NCBI GenBank assembly: GCA_037176845.1 | Contig: JAYKXP010000102.1 | Coordinates: 62,001 to 126,000 of the forward strand | DNA: 64,000 nt | Origin: Paramarasmius palmivorus | Taxonomy: Eukaryota; Basidiomycota; Agaricomycetes; Agaricales; Marasmiaceae | Reading direction: 5' to 3' | Part shown: positions 1-11,254 of the stretch, piece after piece | How positions within the stretch are numbered: position 1 is the first letter of the stretch | Layout of the letters: each line of letters begins with the position of its first letter | Notes under the pieces: model-generated | What the model saw: only the letters and a program-made list of their open reading frames with translations | Told to the model about the DNA's origin: nothing | Database searches by the model: none | Made by a program: the position numbers and the translations under genes

Positions 1-1105
1 ATACTTTTGAAGCTGAAGAGCTACCCTCTTCGTCCGGCGATCCACACGATCCTAATTTGCAGGACTGGCTTCCAGTGCACGCCTTGGCCGAAGCGGAAAA
101 TCTGGTTGGAGTGTTACACTTCTTGTTCCTCAACCCGTTAGTAGTTTTCACTCTCTTCATTGACTCCGCTGATCCTAACAAAGTCAAATCGCCACTAATG
201 GAACTCCCATGACCAACACCCTCCTGGACACATTCCTGAACAGTCTCATGCAGCGTGCTGTCCTGTCGAATACAGGTAGCAAGCGTTCTCCTCTTGTGTA
301 TATTGCTTTTGTTTACTTTATTCTAGCTCCATTGCCTGTTCCTGTGTCAGACGTTGACCTACGCCCATGGACAATGTTTGACAGGACCGTGGACTATCAC
401 AGCCTTCGTCCTTTACTCCGCCGCATTGGAACAGCTGAGTACAGATGTCCCTTTCGCTTTGATCGCGATTGTAACTAATATATCTCAGATCTGCGCCAAC
501 TGATCTGGAACATTTCTTGTTGTTCTTGCAAGGCCACATGCAACTGGATAGAATCACCAGGGAGGCACGCCGGTCCAGCGGCTAAGCTTTTGGAAATATT
601 AGTTTACCTCACATTAGCGATAGACTCATCACATCAGTAGCGATTGTTTAGTTCTTCATCCAAAGCAAGTGATAAAATCACAAGGTAATTACCTGCGTTC
701 TTCGCATTGAGACTATGGATCGTCCTAATACCTGCAGTAGCAAAGTTCGAACGCGTGCCACCCACAAAGGCCCTCTCAACACGCTCTCCACCGCAACCCT
801 GGTAAAAAGGAAGCGTCCTCTAGGTGCAAGACGCGGAAAGGTAACTCTTCGTCATCATCAAATGCACCATGAACTGACAATATGTAGGGTGTGCCGCCTG
901 TTGATGAGGAGCCCATCGGAGTAAGTCCACTTTGGTCGATTCCAGATGTTTGACTCACTTGGCTTCAGGAAGCCGAGACGGGGGAGCATGATGTTCTGGT
1001 GAACACGGGGGGTTTGGAATCTGCCTCTAGTACGTTGTTCCCTGGGTTGTTGAACTGGTTAACTGATCCTTTACAGCTTCAAGACGTCGTTCAACCTGTA
1101 TTGTC
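1..1105. other. Gene-poor left edge
   Basis: An open plus-strand frame runs in from the window edge to a TGA near position 211. It could be the 3' end of a gene that starts outside the window, but it has no recognisable domain and part of it may be unspliced intron. From about 212 to 1105 I see no convincing coding sequence, RNA gene or repeat. Confidence 0.3.
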
Positions 1106-4100
1106 ATGTCCCACATTGAAATCCCTGTTCCCTGCCCAGACAAGTCTTCGCCGGCACCCAGGCCTCCATCTCCATCACCCCTAGCCCTTCCGGGGAGCCC
1201 GCTGCCACCTCCTGCTCCTCCTCTTCCTGCCCAATCTCCAACCCATGTGGTTGATCCTGTTGCTGACGACTACAAGGACTCTGGATCAGATTTCTCTACT
1301 TCCAGAAAAGAGCTCAAGTGCGTGCGACGACGTAAAGGACTAGATTCAGAATCTGAGGAGGACCTCTCAGAAACAGAGCGTCCGGCGCCCCAGGCGAAGA
1401 AACGACCATTACCTTCTCCTGCGCAACCCAAGTCAAAGAGGCGCAAGCAAGTGAAGCAACCAAACCCATCTGATGTCCCAGTTGATCCCCCTCTCCCGCC
1501 ATCACCACTGGTCCCCCAGCCTTCTACTACGGTTCCTGTATCGGTTCAAGATGATCTCTATCCCACGATTGATGACAAAGACCCTGACTTGCCACCTCAA
1601 CTCAAGACTCGAGGTCCCCTCTCCAAGGATGTCAAGGTCAAGCTTGACGCTCTCAGAGAGCAGTACATGCTTAAGATCAAGGAGGTGGCTGATCAGTCCC
1701 AGCTGCCACCTCAACAGTGCCTTGACTATCTCAGTGTTGGGATTCAAATCAAGGCTCGCGGGGTGAATCGCTATAATGCGTTCCAGGCATGGTACAGTCA
1801 TTTTCACCCGAAGACTGACGCAGGTTCGTATCTCAATCTACAGTCAAGATATGGTAGACTAATCTATTCTAGTTACTGCTGCTGTCTACATGCAGAAAAT
1901 GAGGGATGCCTATAACTATGTCCGTTGGCGAACGGGGTGCCTTCCCGAGGATGTGGTACCTCCCTTCGTTAATCAACCTAGCAATGGCGAGGACAGCAAT
2001 CATTACATCCCTGACCCCTCCCAACCTTTGCTAGAAAATGAAATCCATGAGCTCGAATGGTATACGACTTGGTATGGTGGACTTATTGAGCATATCCTTG
2101 ATGAGTCCAAAGTCAGCGGATCCTTCAGAGCCCAAGCGCGGAACATACTCAAGCCTTTCCTGGCATTGGTAAGTTTGTATTATGGTACTATGAAGATAGT
2201 TCTAATTCGCATTCAGGCATACGAGGCACTTAGTAACAATGGTGTGCACATCTTCGGGTACTTGATTGACACTCGTCGTGACGCAAACGGCATGTCGGCA
2301 AGCTCCATCTGGGGCAATACCCCAGACTTTCATGAAGTTCACGCAAAGCACCGGGTCGATATCCAGGCTCAGACTTTCGATTTTGAGGCTATGTTCAGGT
2401 TAGTTATACCATATGTACCGGAACAGACTGGTTAACTGGAGTGTGTAGGATGGTAGAGATGTCAAAACGTGGTCATGATATACCTGTGGCTTACGTTGGT
2501 GTCCTTCATGAAATGAACGACATGACTCGCTCGAAGAGTGGCCGTGATTGTGGACGTTGCATCTTTGGGCGGATCGCTCAGGCTGAGATTCATATGTGGT
2601 GTTGTTTTATTTGGAGCCTTTGCTTATGTCCCTTATCAGGGTTGATAACTGGCAAGGACTGTTCGTGGAAGAATTTCCTGAAGAATGCTGGACTTTTCCA
2701 GATACGCCTGTGCAACTGGCCAAAGGATGTGCCGTTTCCTGGTCTTCCTGGCGCGCCGAAAGAGTGCCGCAAGGCTGATTACGACGAATTTCTTCCTGCC
2801 AAAGAGAAGTGGATACGTGATTTGCTTGATGGCAAGATTTCAGAAGACGACCAGAAGAACCCCCAATGTGTCTATTTCGAGTCGTGGACAGAAGGTATGA
2901 ATGTTCTTCTGTGTTGCAATGTAAACTGACTTCCTCCCAGAGGAAAAAAACCGGTTGCATGAAGATCAAGGCAGTGTTTGCGTCATCAGTACCGTCGACG
3001 GTAATGGTATACTTTATGCAAGTGATTCGACCAGTTGGATAACGGGCGAGCTTGTTCAGTCTGATGAGGAGGACGAGCATGACGGCGTTAATGCTCCCAA
3101 GGGCAAAAGTAAGTCAAGACTTCAATACCTGGTTCATTCCCTAACCCGTACCAGAAGGACCAAAAAATGCGAAAAGCGGCCCCAAGACTAACACTAACGC
3201 CAAAGCCATTGCCAAAAATGGTGCGTTATTTCTTCGCTTGTCATCAGCTCTTAATCTGTCTAACCATCCCTAGTTTCGAATGCTCAACAAAACCGCAAGC
3301 AAGCCCCCGCAACAGCAGCACAGTCTCCTGATGCCACGGGTAATGCCACCAACGAGGTTTTCCATTCTCCTCCCCCAGTTGCAGTCACAAAAGGTACTAT
3401 CTGACAACTGTCCCAAATGTTAACTAATGCGTTTACTAGGAAAGCAATGCCAGCTTGTCCTAAACTCTCCCCGTAAGCCTTCATCCATGTGATATTTTGT
3501 TCTTGCTCATGTTCTCTATATAGCTGACCGCCAATGACCTGCTCCAGCTGATTCAGACCTAGACCCCCACGTAGACCGTACAGTATCCTTTGAAGGTTCG
3601 TCTCGCCGTTGTTTCGCGATAACCTGACCTCACCCTGTATCAGAGTACAGTAGACGTTTGGACGATGCAGCACAACGATTAGAAGGGGAAGAGCCATATG
3701 AGGAGGGAGATGCATTCGAAGTTCTTCAATGCTCTCTCCTTCCTGGAACGTCCGAATACCGAGCGTGGGCTCAGTACTTCAAGAGGGCAAGTTATTTCTT
3801 ATGATCCTGTTTAGTACCTCCTCTAAAACATTGCTGTAGCTTGCAAGGACTCGAAGTGAAGCACTTGCGGCTGTTGATGTTCCCTATAAGGACGATGGAG
3901 ACGATGAGGACTTGCAGGATAACTTGGACAATCATCTTGGTGTGTTTTCAGTAATCAATTTTGTTGATTGATGCTTACCTCTTCCATTCTAGCTTCTGTA
4001 CATAAGACACTCCTTGAAGTTCATGCAGGACTTATCAGTGATGAACACCACATTGGTTACGCCTACGCTGTTTTGGATGGTCTTCTTGCTCCTGACAGTG

Positions 4101-4927
4101 ACGCCTACAACTTGTGGAAGGAACATTTCAACCAGCTCAACAAGCCTGTCGATGGGGGTGCAGTACCAGATGTGCGTTCTCAATGCTGCCTTGCTATGCT
4201 TTGCTTTGCTTATCAACTGGTCTAGCCCCCTAACATCTTGCTGGAATTGACTGACACCACCACCGACCTCCCACCGTCAAGTCCCCCTGCTGCTGACCTC
4301 CCCCCATCAAGTCCTCTAGCTACACGGACTCCTACCCCTGAACTCTCTCCTGAGATTCACTCCAGTCAACTTCATCTCATTCCCAAACTCGATTTGACTC
4401 AGCAGGGGCGGTCTCGTAAGATTATACGAGAACCACCTTCCCACATGGAAAAATCACATGCTCCGACAACTGCCCATCCTCTGGCTTCCCATTCCCAGCA
4501 TGTGGGTGCTACACAAGCGGTTCCTAGATCTTGTGTTGGTCCTGCTTCCCGTGTTGGTCCAGCTTCCCGTGTGGTGTTGAAGTCCCAACATGTGGTTCCT
4601 CCCCGTGCTGGTGCTACATCTCATGCTCCACAACCAGCTGTTTCTTGTACGCAACCTTCCCTGCCATCACTTCCACTTAGCTTGCGTCCCAAAGCAGTTA
4701 AGATTGCAGCACCTCCCCGTGCTGTTCTGGTTGGCCCACCACAGTCTAGTTCACAGCAAGGCACATCACGGTCAGCTGCAGAATCCACTCGTCCTGCTCC
4801 TCGTCCTGCGTATAAAGGCGCATCTGGGTATCAGGGTCATGTAGAGTATTTTGCCACCAATCATGCCACTGTGAAACGTTCACGGTTGGTGAACAGTGGT
4901 GGTGCAGGGCCATCTAGAACTACATAG
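1106..4927 (+). CDS. Multi-exon hypothetical protein, lineage-specific
   Basis: The function is not recognised. The first exon begins at ATG 1106 and encodes a Pro/Ser-rich N-terminus with basic clusters (KKRPLPSP, KSKRRKQVK, a likely nuclear signal). A moderately conserved-looking region follows, ending around FQAWYSHFHPK. Clear introns are 1824-1872, 2169-2216 and 2399-2448, each keeping the frame open. Later exons cover about 2449-2930, 3968-4225 and 4238-4927 and end in a Ser/Pro-rich tail. Splicing between 2590 and 4240 is uncertain. The build, a charged low-complexity head, a central domain and a low-complexity tail, resembles the expanded unknown families that sit among transposons in agaricomycetes. 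That resemblance is my inference. No catalytic motif is visible. A Harbinger MITE lies about 100 bp downstream. Confidence 0.5.
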
Positions 4928-5031
4928 ATACTTCATTTATATTCCTGTAATGTTGCTACCAATTGAATTTTTTATATGCAAACCCAGAGGTGTGATTTAG
5001 TAAGTTCTAATCAACATCTAAAGTGACCTTA

Positions 5032-5590
5032 GGCTCTGTTTGATAGCGAAATCCGATTCCGGATTTTGTGGCTGTACCTACCATAGATAGTAATTGACCA
5101 AACATGACCAATGACGTGGACGGAGCCCTGCGGGGCCTCAACTCTAGACTCCGGAACATTGCCTAATTTATTTCCAATCAATTGTCGCCCGACACCTCCC
5201 GACGCCTGAGTGCAACTGCGCTCGATGTTCAACAAGACGTGCTCATCGTTCCACTTCATGCCTCCCGAGCCGTGTTGGACCCGTGCTTAGACCCTGCTGC
5301 ATGATAATATGTAACTAATTTCATTGTATATGCTATTCAAGCTGCACTTTGTGCTTCTGCTGACTATTTCTGTTGGTATCAACCTAATCCAACCTTCATG
5401 AAGACACCAAGGGGCGGGAAGGGTGCACGAGAAGGCGCATTCTGGAAAGGCTTAATAAGGCAATGCTCCGGGGTCTAGAGTCAAGACTCCGCAGGGCTCC
5501 ATCCACATCATTGGTCATGTTTGGTCGATTACTATCTATGGTAGGTACAGCCACAAAATCTGGAATCGGATTTCGCTATCAAACAGAGCC
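5032..5590. mobile_element. PIF/Harbinger-type MITE with 3-bp TTA target duplication
   Basis: The ends are inverted repeats of about 135 bp (5032 to about 5168 against about 5455 to 5590). Both start GGCTCTGTTTGATAGCG and match with only scattered mismatches. Flanking trinucleotides are TTA at 5029-5031 and TTA at 5591-5593. A TTA/TAA target and GG-starting termini are typical of PIF/Harbinger (Tourist-like) MITEs. The 559-bp element has no coding capacity. The complete Harbinger at 14761-17759 has different termini (GGCCCCGTTC), so it is not an obvious master copy for this MITE. Confidence 0.88.
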
Positions 5591-5819
5591 TTAGGATTTT
5601 TAAGTGATATTCTGTATGGGTGCTGGGCTCTACCTATACCTGTACCTTGCTATGCTGATCCTGCTGTTGGTTTATGTTGCAGGTATAGGTCTGTGTAGGC
5701 TTGGGATGAGCATTACTTTGTGCTTTGTGCTTCCATAATGTAAGTCTCAGTCATTTGAAATCTGGGTATTTGCCTATCATCCCAACACATGCTGGGTAGC
5801 TACCTACATTGTCCAGACT

Positions 5820-6100
5820 TGCTTCTGGTATCTGCCCAGGCAGTAAGGAAAGGCAGGTGGTTACCTCTTGATCATACAATATCAGGTGGCTGCCTGTGCT
5901 AGGAGATTGTATGCGGTATCTGCCTGTACAACATAGTAGGTAGTTGCCTCTTGACTACGTACTGTCTGGTGGCTGCCTGTGATAGGAGATTGTACCAGGC
6001 ATCTGCCCAGATGATGTGGTAGATACTATTTGCTGAGAGGAAGTGGCCTGTGATTCTTTGGTCACTGCCTGGTTGATGCTGCTGCTGAGGTATCCACCTG
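5820..6100. repeat. Degenerate tandem repeat, about 75-bp unit
   Basis: About three imperfect copies carry the phrases GGTGGCTGCCTGTG, TAGGAGATTGTA and GGTATCTGCC at a spacing near 75 bp. The surrounding sequence is rich in the same CTGCC/GGTATC words. No coding potential. Confidence 0.5.
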
Positions 6101-7064
6101 ATGTAGATGCATAGCAAGTAGAGGTATTGGCCTATGGGGCTGGTGGCACTTACCTATGGTGTGCTAATTTTATTCACTGGTATCTACCACTTTCTTGATG
6201 TATAGGTAAGCACCTACACAAATAATTTTTAACTTCTCTTTTGTAGGCTGCATATAACATACATACTATACGCACAAATTACGGTGAACACAGTGCACTC
6301 AGTAGTCATATATCTCATACAGAAAATTAGATCAATGCCATGTGGAATAACATTATGTGGACTATATTGCTAAGGCATGCACACCAGAAGGACCAAAATT
6401 GCTGCTCAGTAGATTTCCTTCAAACTCTGAAAGATCAATTGATAAACCACATAAGGACAATTGCACCACATGATATGGTAAATTGGCATGATTTCAGTAT
6501 AGATATCTGTCAAGCATATTTTTTTTGGTACTGTCATTGTGATAAACCTAGAATCGCTGTATAATTGGGTATAATTATAGAATATATGCAATATACTGGT
6601 TGGGCTTTAGTATAGAGGTGTAAGTGCTAGTAATGCTCCTAGCTGATCTGATTTTTAAAGATTTATAGGGCTAGTTGTGCACTCTATGGAGCCTATATAG
6701 CCATGTTTCAATGTAGAAATCAATAGCAGAAATAGGTGCAATTTTGGGCCACAAAACGCCTGCCAGCCAGCCAAATTTTCTGGATTTTTTGCATTGTAGG
6801 ACCCCTGACACCCCCTGTCACGTCACCCTGCCATGGCATGTACCAGCAATATCAAGGCCATGACCCATGGCTGGTATCTGCAAGTAGGTAGATGCCCACC
6901 ATGTAATGGTAGCTAAATCAAGGAAAAGACCTTGTCACCAGGTTGACTTGGTGGCAGCCACCTATCCAGGTAACCGCAACTAAATAACCCACCTAATAGA
7001 CCCAACTGCTCACCTTAAGGGATGGACCTACTAGGTCCTGTATGGGGGGTGACTGAAGTGTGCG
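6100..7064. other. Non-coding AT-rich interval before the gypsy fragment
   Basis: I see no credible gene here. Short words from the preceding minisatellite recur near 6880-6990. An LTR or gag region for the gypsy element would be expected upstream of the reverse transcriptase but is not recognisable, so the element appears 5'-truncated close to 7060. Confidence 0.4.
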
Positions 7065-9101
7065 TTGAAGGTGAAGCCGGTCAAAGCTACTTTGCCCTCG
7101 GAATTTAGGGTAGAGCGCCACATATATGGTGATCCGCTAGCGGATATGCCGGCAATCTCGACAAATCCCCCTGAATTCGTTCCGAGCGCTAGATACAACG
7201 AGGAAAGGAAAGCTATCATAGATGCTCATCATCCAGAGGGGTTCCTATGGCCCGAGGAAAGAAAATTAATGCATCATATGATGAGTCTGCAAGAAGAAGT
7301 ATTTGCGTGGGACACCTCGGAAGGTGGAACCTTCAAAGAAGAGTTCTTTCCTCCTGTGAAATTTCCCGTTATCCCTCATACACCTTGGGTAGAAAAGAAC
7401 ATTCCTATACCACCTGGCATCTACGATGAGGTTTGCAGAATCATTAAAGAGAAAATTAAAGCTGGAATATATGAACCATCAAGTTCCTCGTACCGATCTA
7501 AATGGTTCTGTGTCCTTAAGAAAGATGGAAAGAGTTTGCGACTAGTACATAGTCTAGAGCCTCTTAACAAAGTCACGATTCAGTACTCGGGAGTACCACC
7601 AGCAACTGCAGAAGTTGCGAGCGCGTTTTCAGGTCGCTCGTGTCTAGCTCTATTAGACATATGGGTTGGTTACGATGAAAGATTGATTGACGAGGACTCG
7701 AGGGACTTGACTACGTTCCAAACGCCATTTGGACTGCATAGATTGGTGAAGCTACCTATGGGTTGGACTAATTCAGTTCCTATATTTCACGATGACGTGA
7801 CCTATATTCTCCAGGATGAGATTCCTGAGATATGTAAACCATATATCGACGATGTGGTAGTTGGAGGACCAAAGACGCGATATGAAACGTCCGAGGAACC
7901 TCACTATGAAACTATACCCGAGAACAAGGGTATTTGATGATTTGTATGGGAACATTTCCAGAATGTTAATAGGGTCTGTCAACGAATGAAGTATTGTGGA
8001 GTAACATTCTCCGGACCTAAAGCGTACCTTTGTGTTGAGGATGGTTTAGTTGTCGGACACTGGGTGTCCTGGAAAGGTGAAAAGCCAAACGAGAAGTTAG
8101 CAGAAGTGGTCCTATCGTGGGATCCAGCAAATTTCCGTGATAAGAAAGACGTCAACTCGTTCCTAGGAACGGCTGGACAAATGTGTATGTTCATTAGGGA
8201 CTATGCTAGAATTACTCGGCCACTCAATAAGATCCGAGGACCCCAAGCTGAATATAAGATGGGTCCCGAGGAACAAGAGGCAGTTGAGAAAGTGAAAGAA
8301 GGCCTTAGAAATGCACCAGCCTTGAGACCGATTGAATATGACAATCCATATGGACTCACACTGGCTGTAGATACGTCGTGGCAAGCTGTTGGTTTCTACC
8401 TATATCAGCGTGATCGCAATGATCCTAGGAAAAAGTTCTTTAATTGGTTCGGGTCAGTAACCCTGAACGAGCGCGAGGCTAGATTTTCGCAACCAAAACG
8501 AGAACTATATGGGCTCATGCTAGCGTTGATGGTCACAAAATATCAGACCATAGGATGTAGGAATTTAACCATAGAGACCGATGCTAGCTATATCAAGGGT
8601 ATGCTAGACAAGCCTGGTGCAGTGCCTAACGCTACGATTAATAGATGGATTGAGGAAATTAGAAAATATCACTTTGAACTAGTACACATTAAGGGTGTAG
8701 TTCATGGACCCGATGGGTTATCGAGGCCACCACCTGGAGGCATATCGACCCCTCGGCCACCTAATATGAATGATGTCGACTATGGCATTCAAGACGATGG
8801 GGAACCGATTACCTTTCGCATGGGCGAGGGTGAGTCCGAGGGACCATTAGAGTTTGAATCGTTCAAAGGCGATATTGATACTAGAGGTGGTTACTTTAAT
8901 AAGGTCCTAGCTACGTCCGAGGACGACTTTGAGGAAGAACTCCAAGTCGCTCGGGAAGAAAATGTGTTTTATACACACACCGCGGAACGAATTAGATATC
9001 GCTCGGGTGTTGTGTTAAACTCTTTCCTTCAGAATATTATGCTTCCACCTGAATGGACAGGGGAACGACAGAAAGAAAATCCCTATGACGAGGAACACTG
9101 A
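7065..9101 (+). pseudogene. Gypsy reverse transcriptase and RNase H, broken by nonsense codons
   Basis: The frame is continuous except for a double TGA (7935-7937, 7938-7940) and a TGA at 9099-9101. Upstream of the first stops are RT landmarks: a primer-entry region (GIYEPSSSSYRSKWFCVLKK), LPMGWTNS, and the catalytic box YIDDVVV. Downstream are the connection region (FLGTAGQMCMFI) and an RNase H domain with the active-site signature TIETDAS and a final HIKGVVHGPDGLSR. The frame is open from the left without an ATG, so the protein is 5'-truncated. Every stop could come from CGA by one C-to-T change. Confidence 0.85.
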
Positions 9102-11250
9102 TCAGAACACGCTCGTGCGCAAGATGATCGGCTGCCGTTAATCAGAGATTGGCTATCTAGGCCTAACTCTGCGTCGATCAGGAACCTGACCGAAACGGAA
9201 AAGTCCAAGATTAACAAAGAGGCATCTAGGTTCTTTGTGGATAACGAGGGACGGTTATATAGAAGGAATTTTGAAGATCCTAGTCAACACAGGCTGGTGG
9301 TCGAAAAGAAGAAACGGCTATGGATGCTAGAGTCATCTCACAATTGCCTAGGGCATAAAGGGATGTTCGCTACGAAAGAATTAATAGAGAAAAGATTTTG
9401 GTGGCCGGATATAGAGTCGGATGTTGAATGGTTCGTCAAGTCCTGCGAGATATGTCAGAACAGACAGCGCGAGAAGGTTTAGATACCTCCGAGCGTGACC
9501 TACACTCCTTCTCTATTCCAGAAAATACATGTAGACGTCTTTAAGATGTCACCCACTAGCAATGGCTGCAAGAATGTTGTACATGGACGTTGTGCGTTGA
9601 CAAATTGGTCCGAGGTGAGAGCCTTGAAAACTGAGTCAGCTAGACAGATTGCAGAGTGGTTCTTTGATGAGATCATATGCCGATGGGGATGTCCCGAGGA
9701 AGTGGTGACAGATAATGCACTGCAGATGACGGCTGTCCTCGAGTGGTTAGAAAAGAAATATGGGATCTGAGGGATTCGAATCTCTCCATATAACTCTAAG
9801 GCAAATGGTAAAATCGAACGAGCGCACTTTGACATTCGCGAGGTGTTAGCAAAAGCTTGCAGCAATGACCTGAAGCAGTGGTATCAATTCCTGAAACCAG
9901 TCCTATGGGCAGACCGAGTAACAGTATGCAAGGGTTTAGGGTGTTCACCTTACTTCCTCGTAACAGGTGCAGAACCTGTGTTACCACTCGACATAGTTGA
10001 ATCGACTTGGCTAGTAAGGATGCCTGGACGAGTTCTTACTCACGTGGAACTTTTGGGCTACCGCGCGCAGGCTCTAGCTAAGCATAGGGTGCATGTAGAA
10101 CATATGATGGCCAGGATAGACGAAAACAAGATGAAAGCTCTAAAGAAATTCGAGAAAGATCATCATTTCCAAATTAGAGACTATAACTTTGCTCCTGGAA
10201 CATTGGTACAAGTCAGAAATACCACTATCGAATCGAGTCTTGATCGTAAAAGCTTGCAGCAATGACCTGAAGCAGTGGTATCAATTCCTGAAACCAGTCC
10301 TATGGGCAGACCGAGTAACAGTATGCAAGGGTTTAGGGTGTTCACCTTACTTCCTCGTAACAGGTGCAGAACCTGTGTTACCACTCGACATAGTTGAATC
10401 GACTTGGCTAGTAAGGATGCCTGGACGAGTTCTTACTCACGTGGAACTTTTGGGCTACCGCGCGCAGGCTCTAGCTAAGCATAGGGTGCATGTAGAACAT
10501 ATGATGGCCAGGATAGACGAAAACAAGATGAAAGCTCTAAAGAAATTCGAGAAAGATCATCATTTCCAAATTAGAGACTATAACTTTGCTCCTGGAACAT
10601 TGGTACAAGTCAGAAATACCACTATCGAATCGAGTCTTGATCGTAAAAGCTTGCAGCAATGACCTGAAGCAGTGGTATCAATTCCTGAAACCAGTCCTAT
10701 GGGCAGACCGAGTAACAGTATGCAAGGGTTTAGGGTGTTCACCTTACTTCCTCGTAACAGGTGCAGAACCTGTGTTACCACTCGACATAGTTGAATCGAC
10801 TTGGCTAGTAAGGATGCCTGGACGAGTTCTTACTCACGTGGAACTTTTGGGCTACCGCGCGCAGGCTCTAGCTAAGCATAGGGTGCATGTAGAACATATG
10901 ATGGCCAGGATAGACGAAAACAAGATGAAAGCTCTAAAGAAATTCGAGAAAGATCATCATTTCCAAATTAGAGACTATAACTTTGCTCCTGGAACATTGG
11001 TACAAGTCAGAAATACCACTATCGAATCGAGTCTTGATCGTAAAATGTATCCTTGCTACCTAGGACCTTTAATAGTCATACGACGAACGAAAGGAGGTTC
11101 CTATATTGTAGCAGAGATGGATGGTACGGTACTGAAAGGCAAAGTTGGCGCGTTCCGCATACTACCTCATATCGCTCGTTATAAACCCATAGCGCTGCCT
11201 AAAGATATACATGATCTCATAGATCTATTCAAGGAACCACCCGTAGCAGC
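9102..11250 (+). pseudogene. Gypsy integrase, broken by stops and a tandem duplication
   Basis: In the same frame as the RT there is an HHCC zinc finger (HNCLGHKG, then CEICQN), the DDE core (VDVF near 9530, VVTDNA near 9705, ANGKIERAH near 9805) and a C-terminal chromatin/DNA-binding-like region ending near [10 protein letters not shown]. In-frame stops lie at 9480-9482 (TAG) and 9768-9770 (TGA). A 397-bp segment is present three times in tandem; 397 is not a multiple of three, so each extra copy shifts the frame. The fragment at 14595-14760 appears to be the displaced continuation of the C-terminal tail. Confidence 0.82.
9851..11041 (+). repeat. 397-bp direct tandem triplication inside integrase
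   Basis: Units are 9851-10247, 10248-10644 and 10645-11041, apparently identical. Each begins AAAAGCTTGC and ends GATCGT. AAAA occurs at both original breakpoints (AGCAAAAGC upstream, CGTAAAATG downstream), consistent with duplication at a 4-bp microhomology. Confidence 0.93.
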
Positions 11251-11254
11251 TAGT

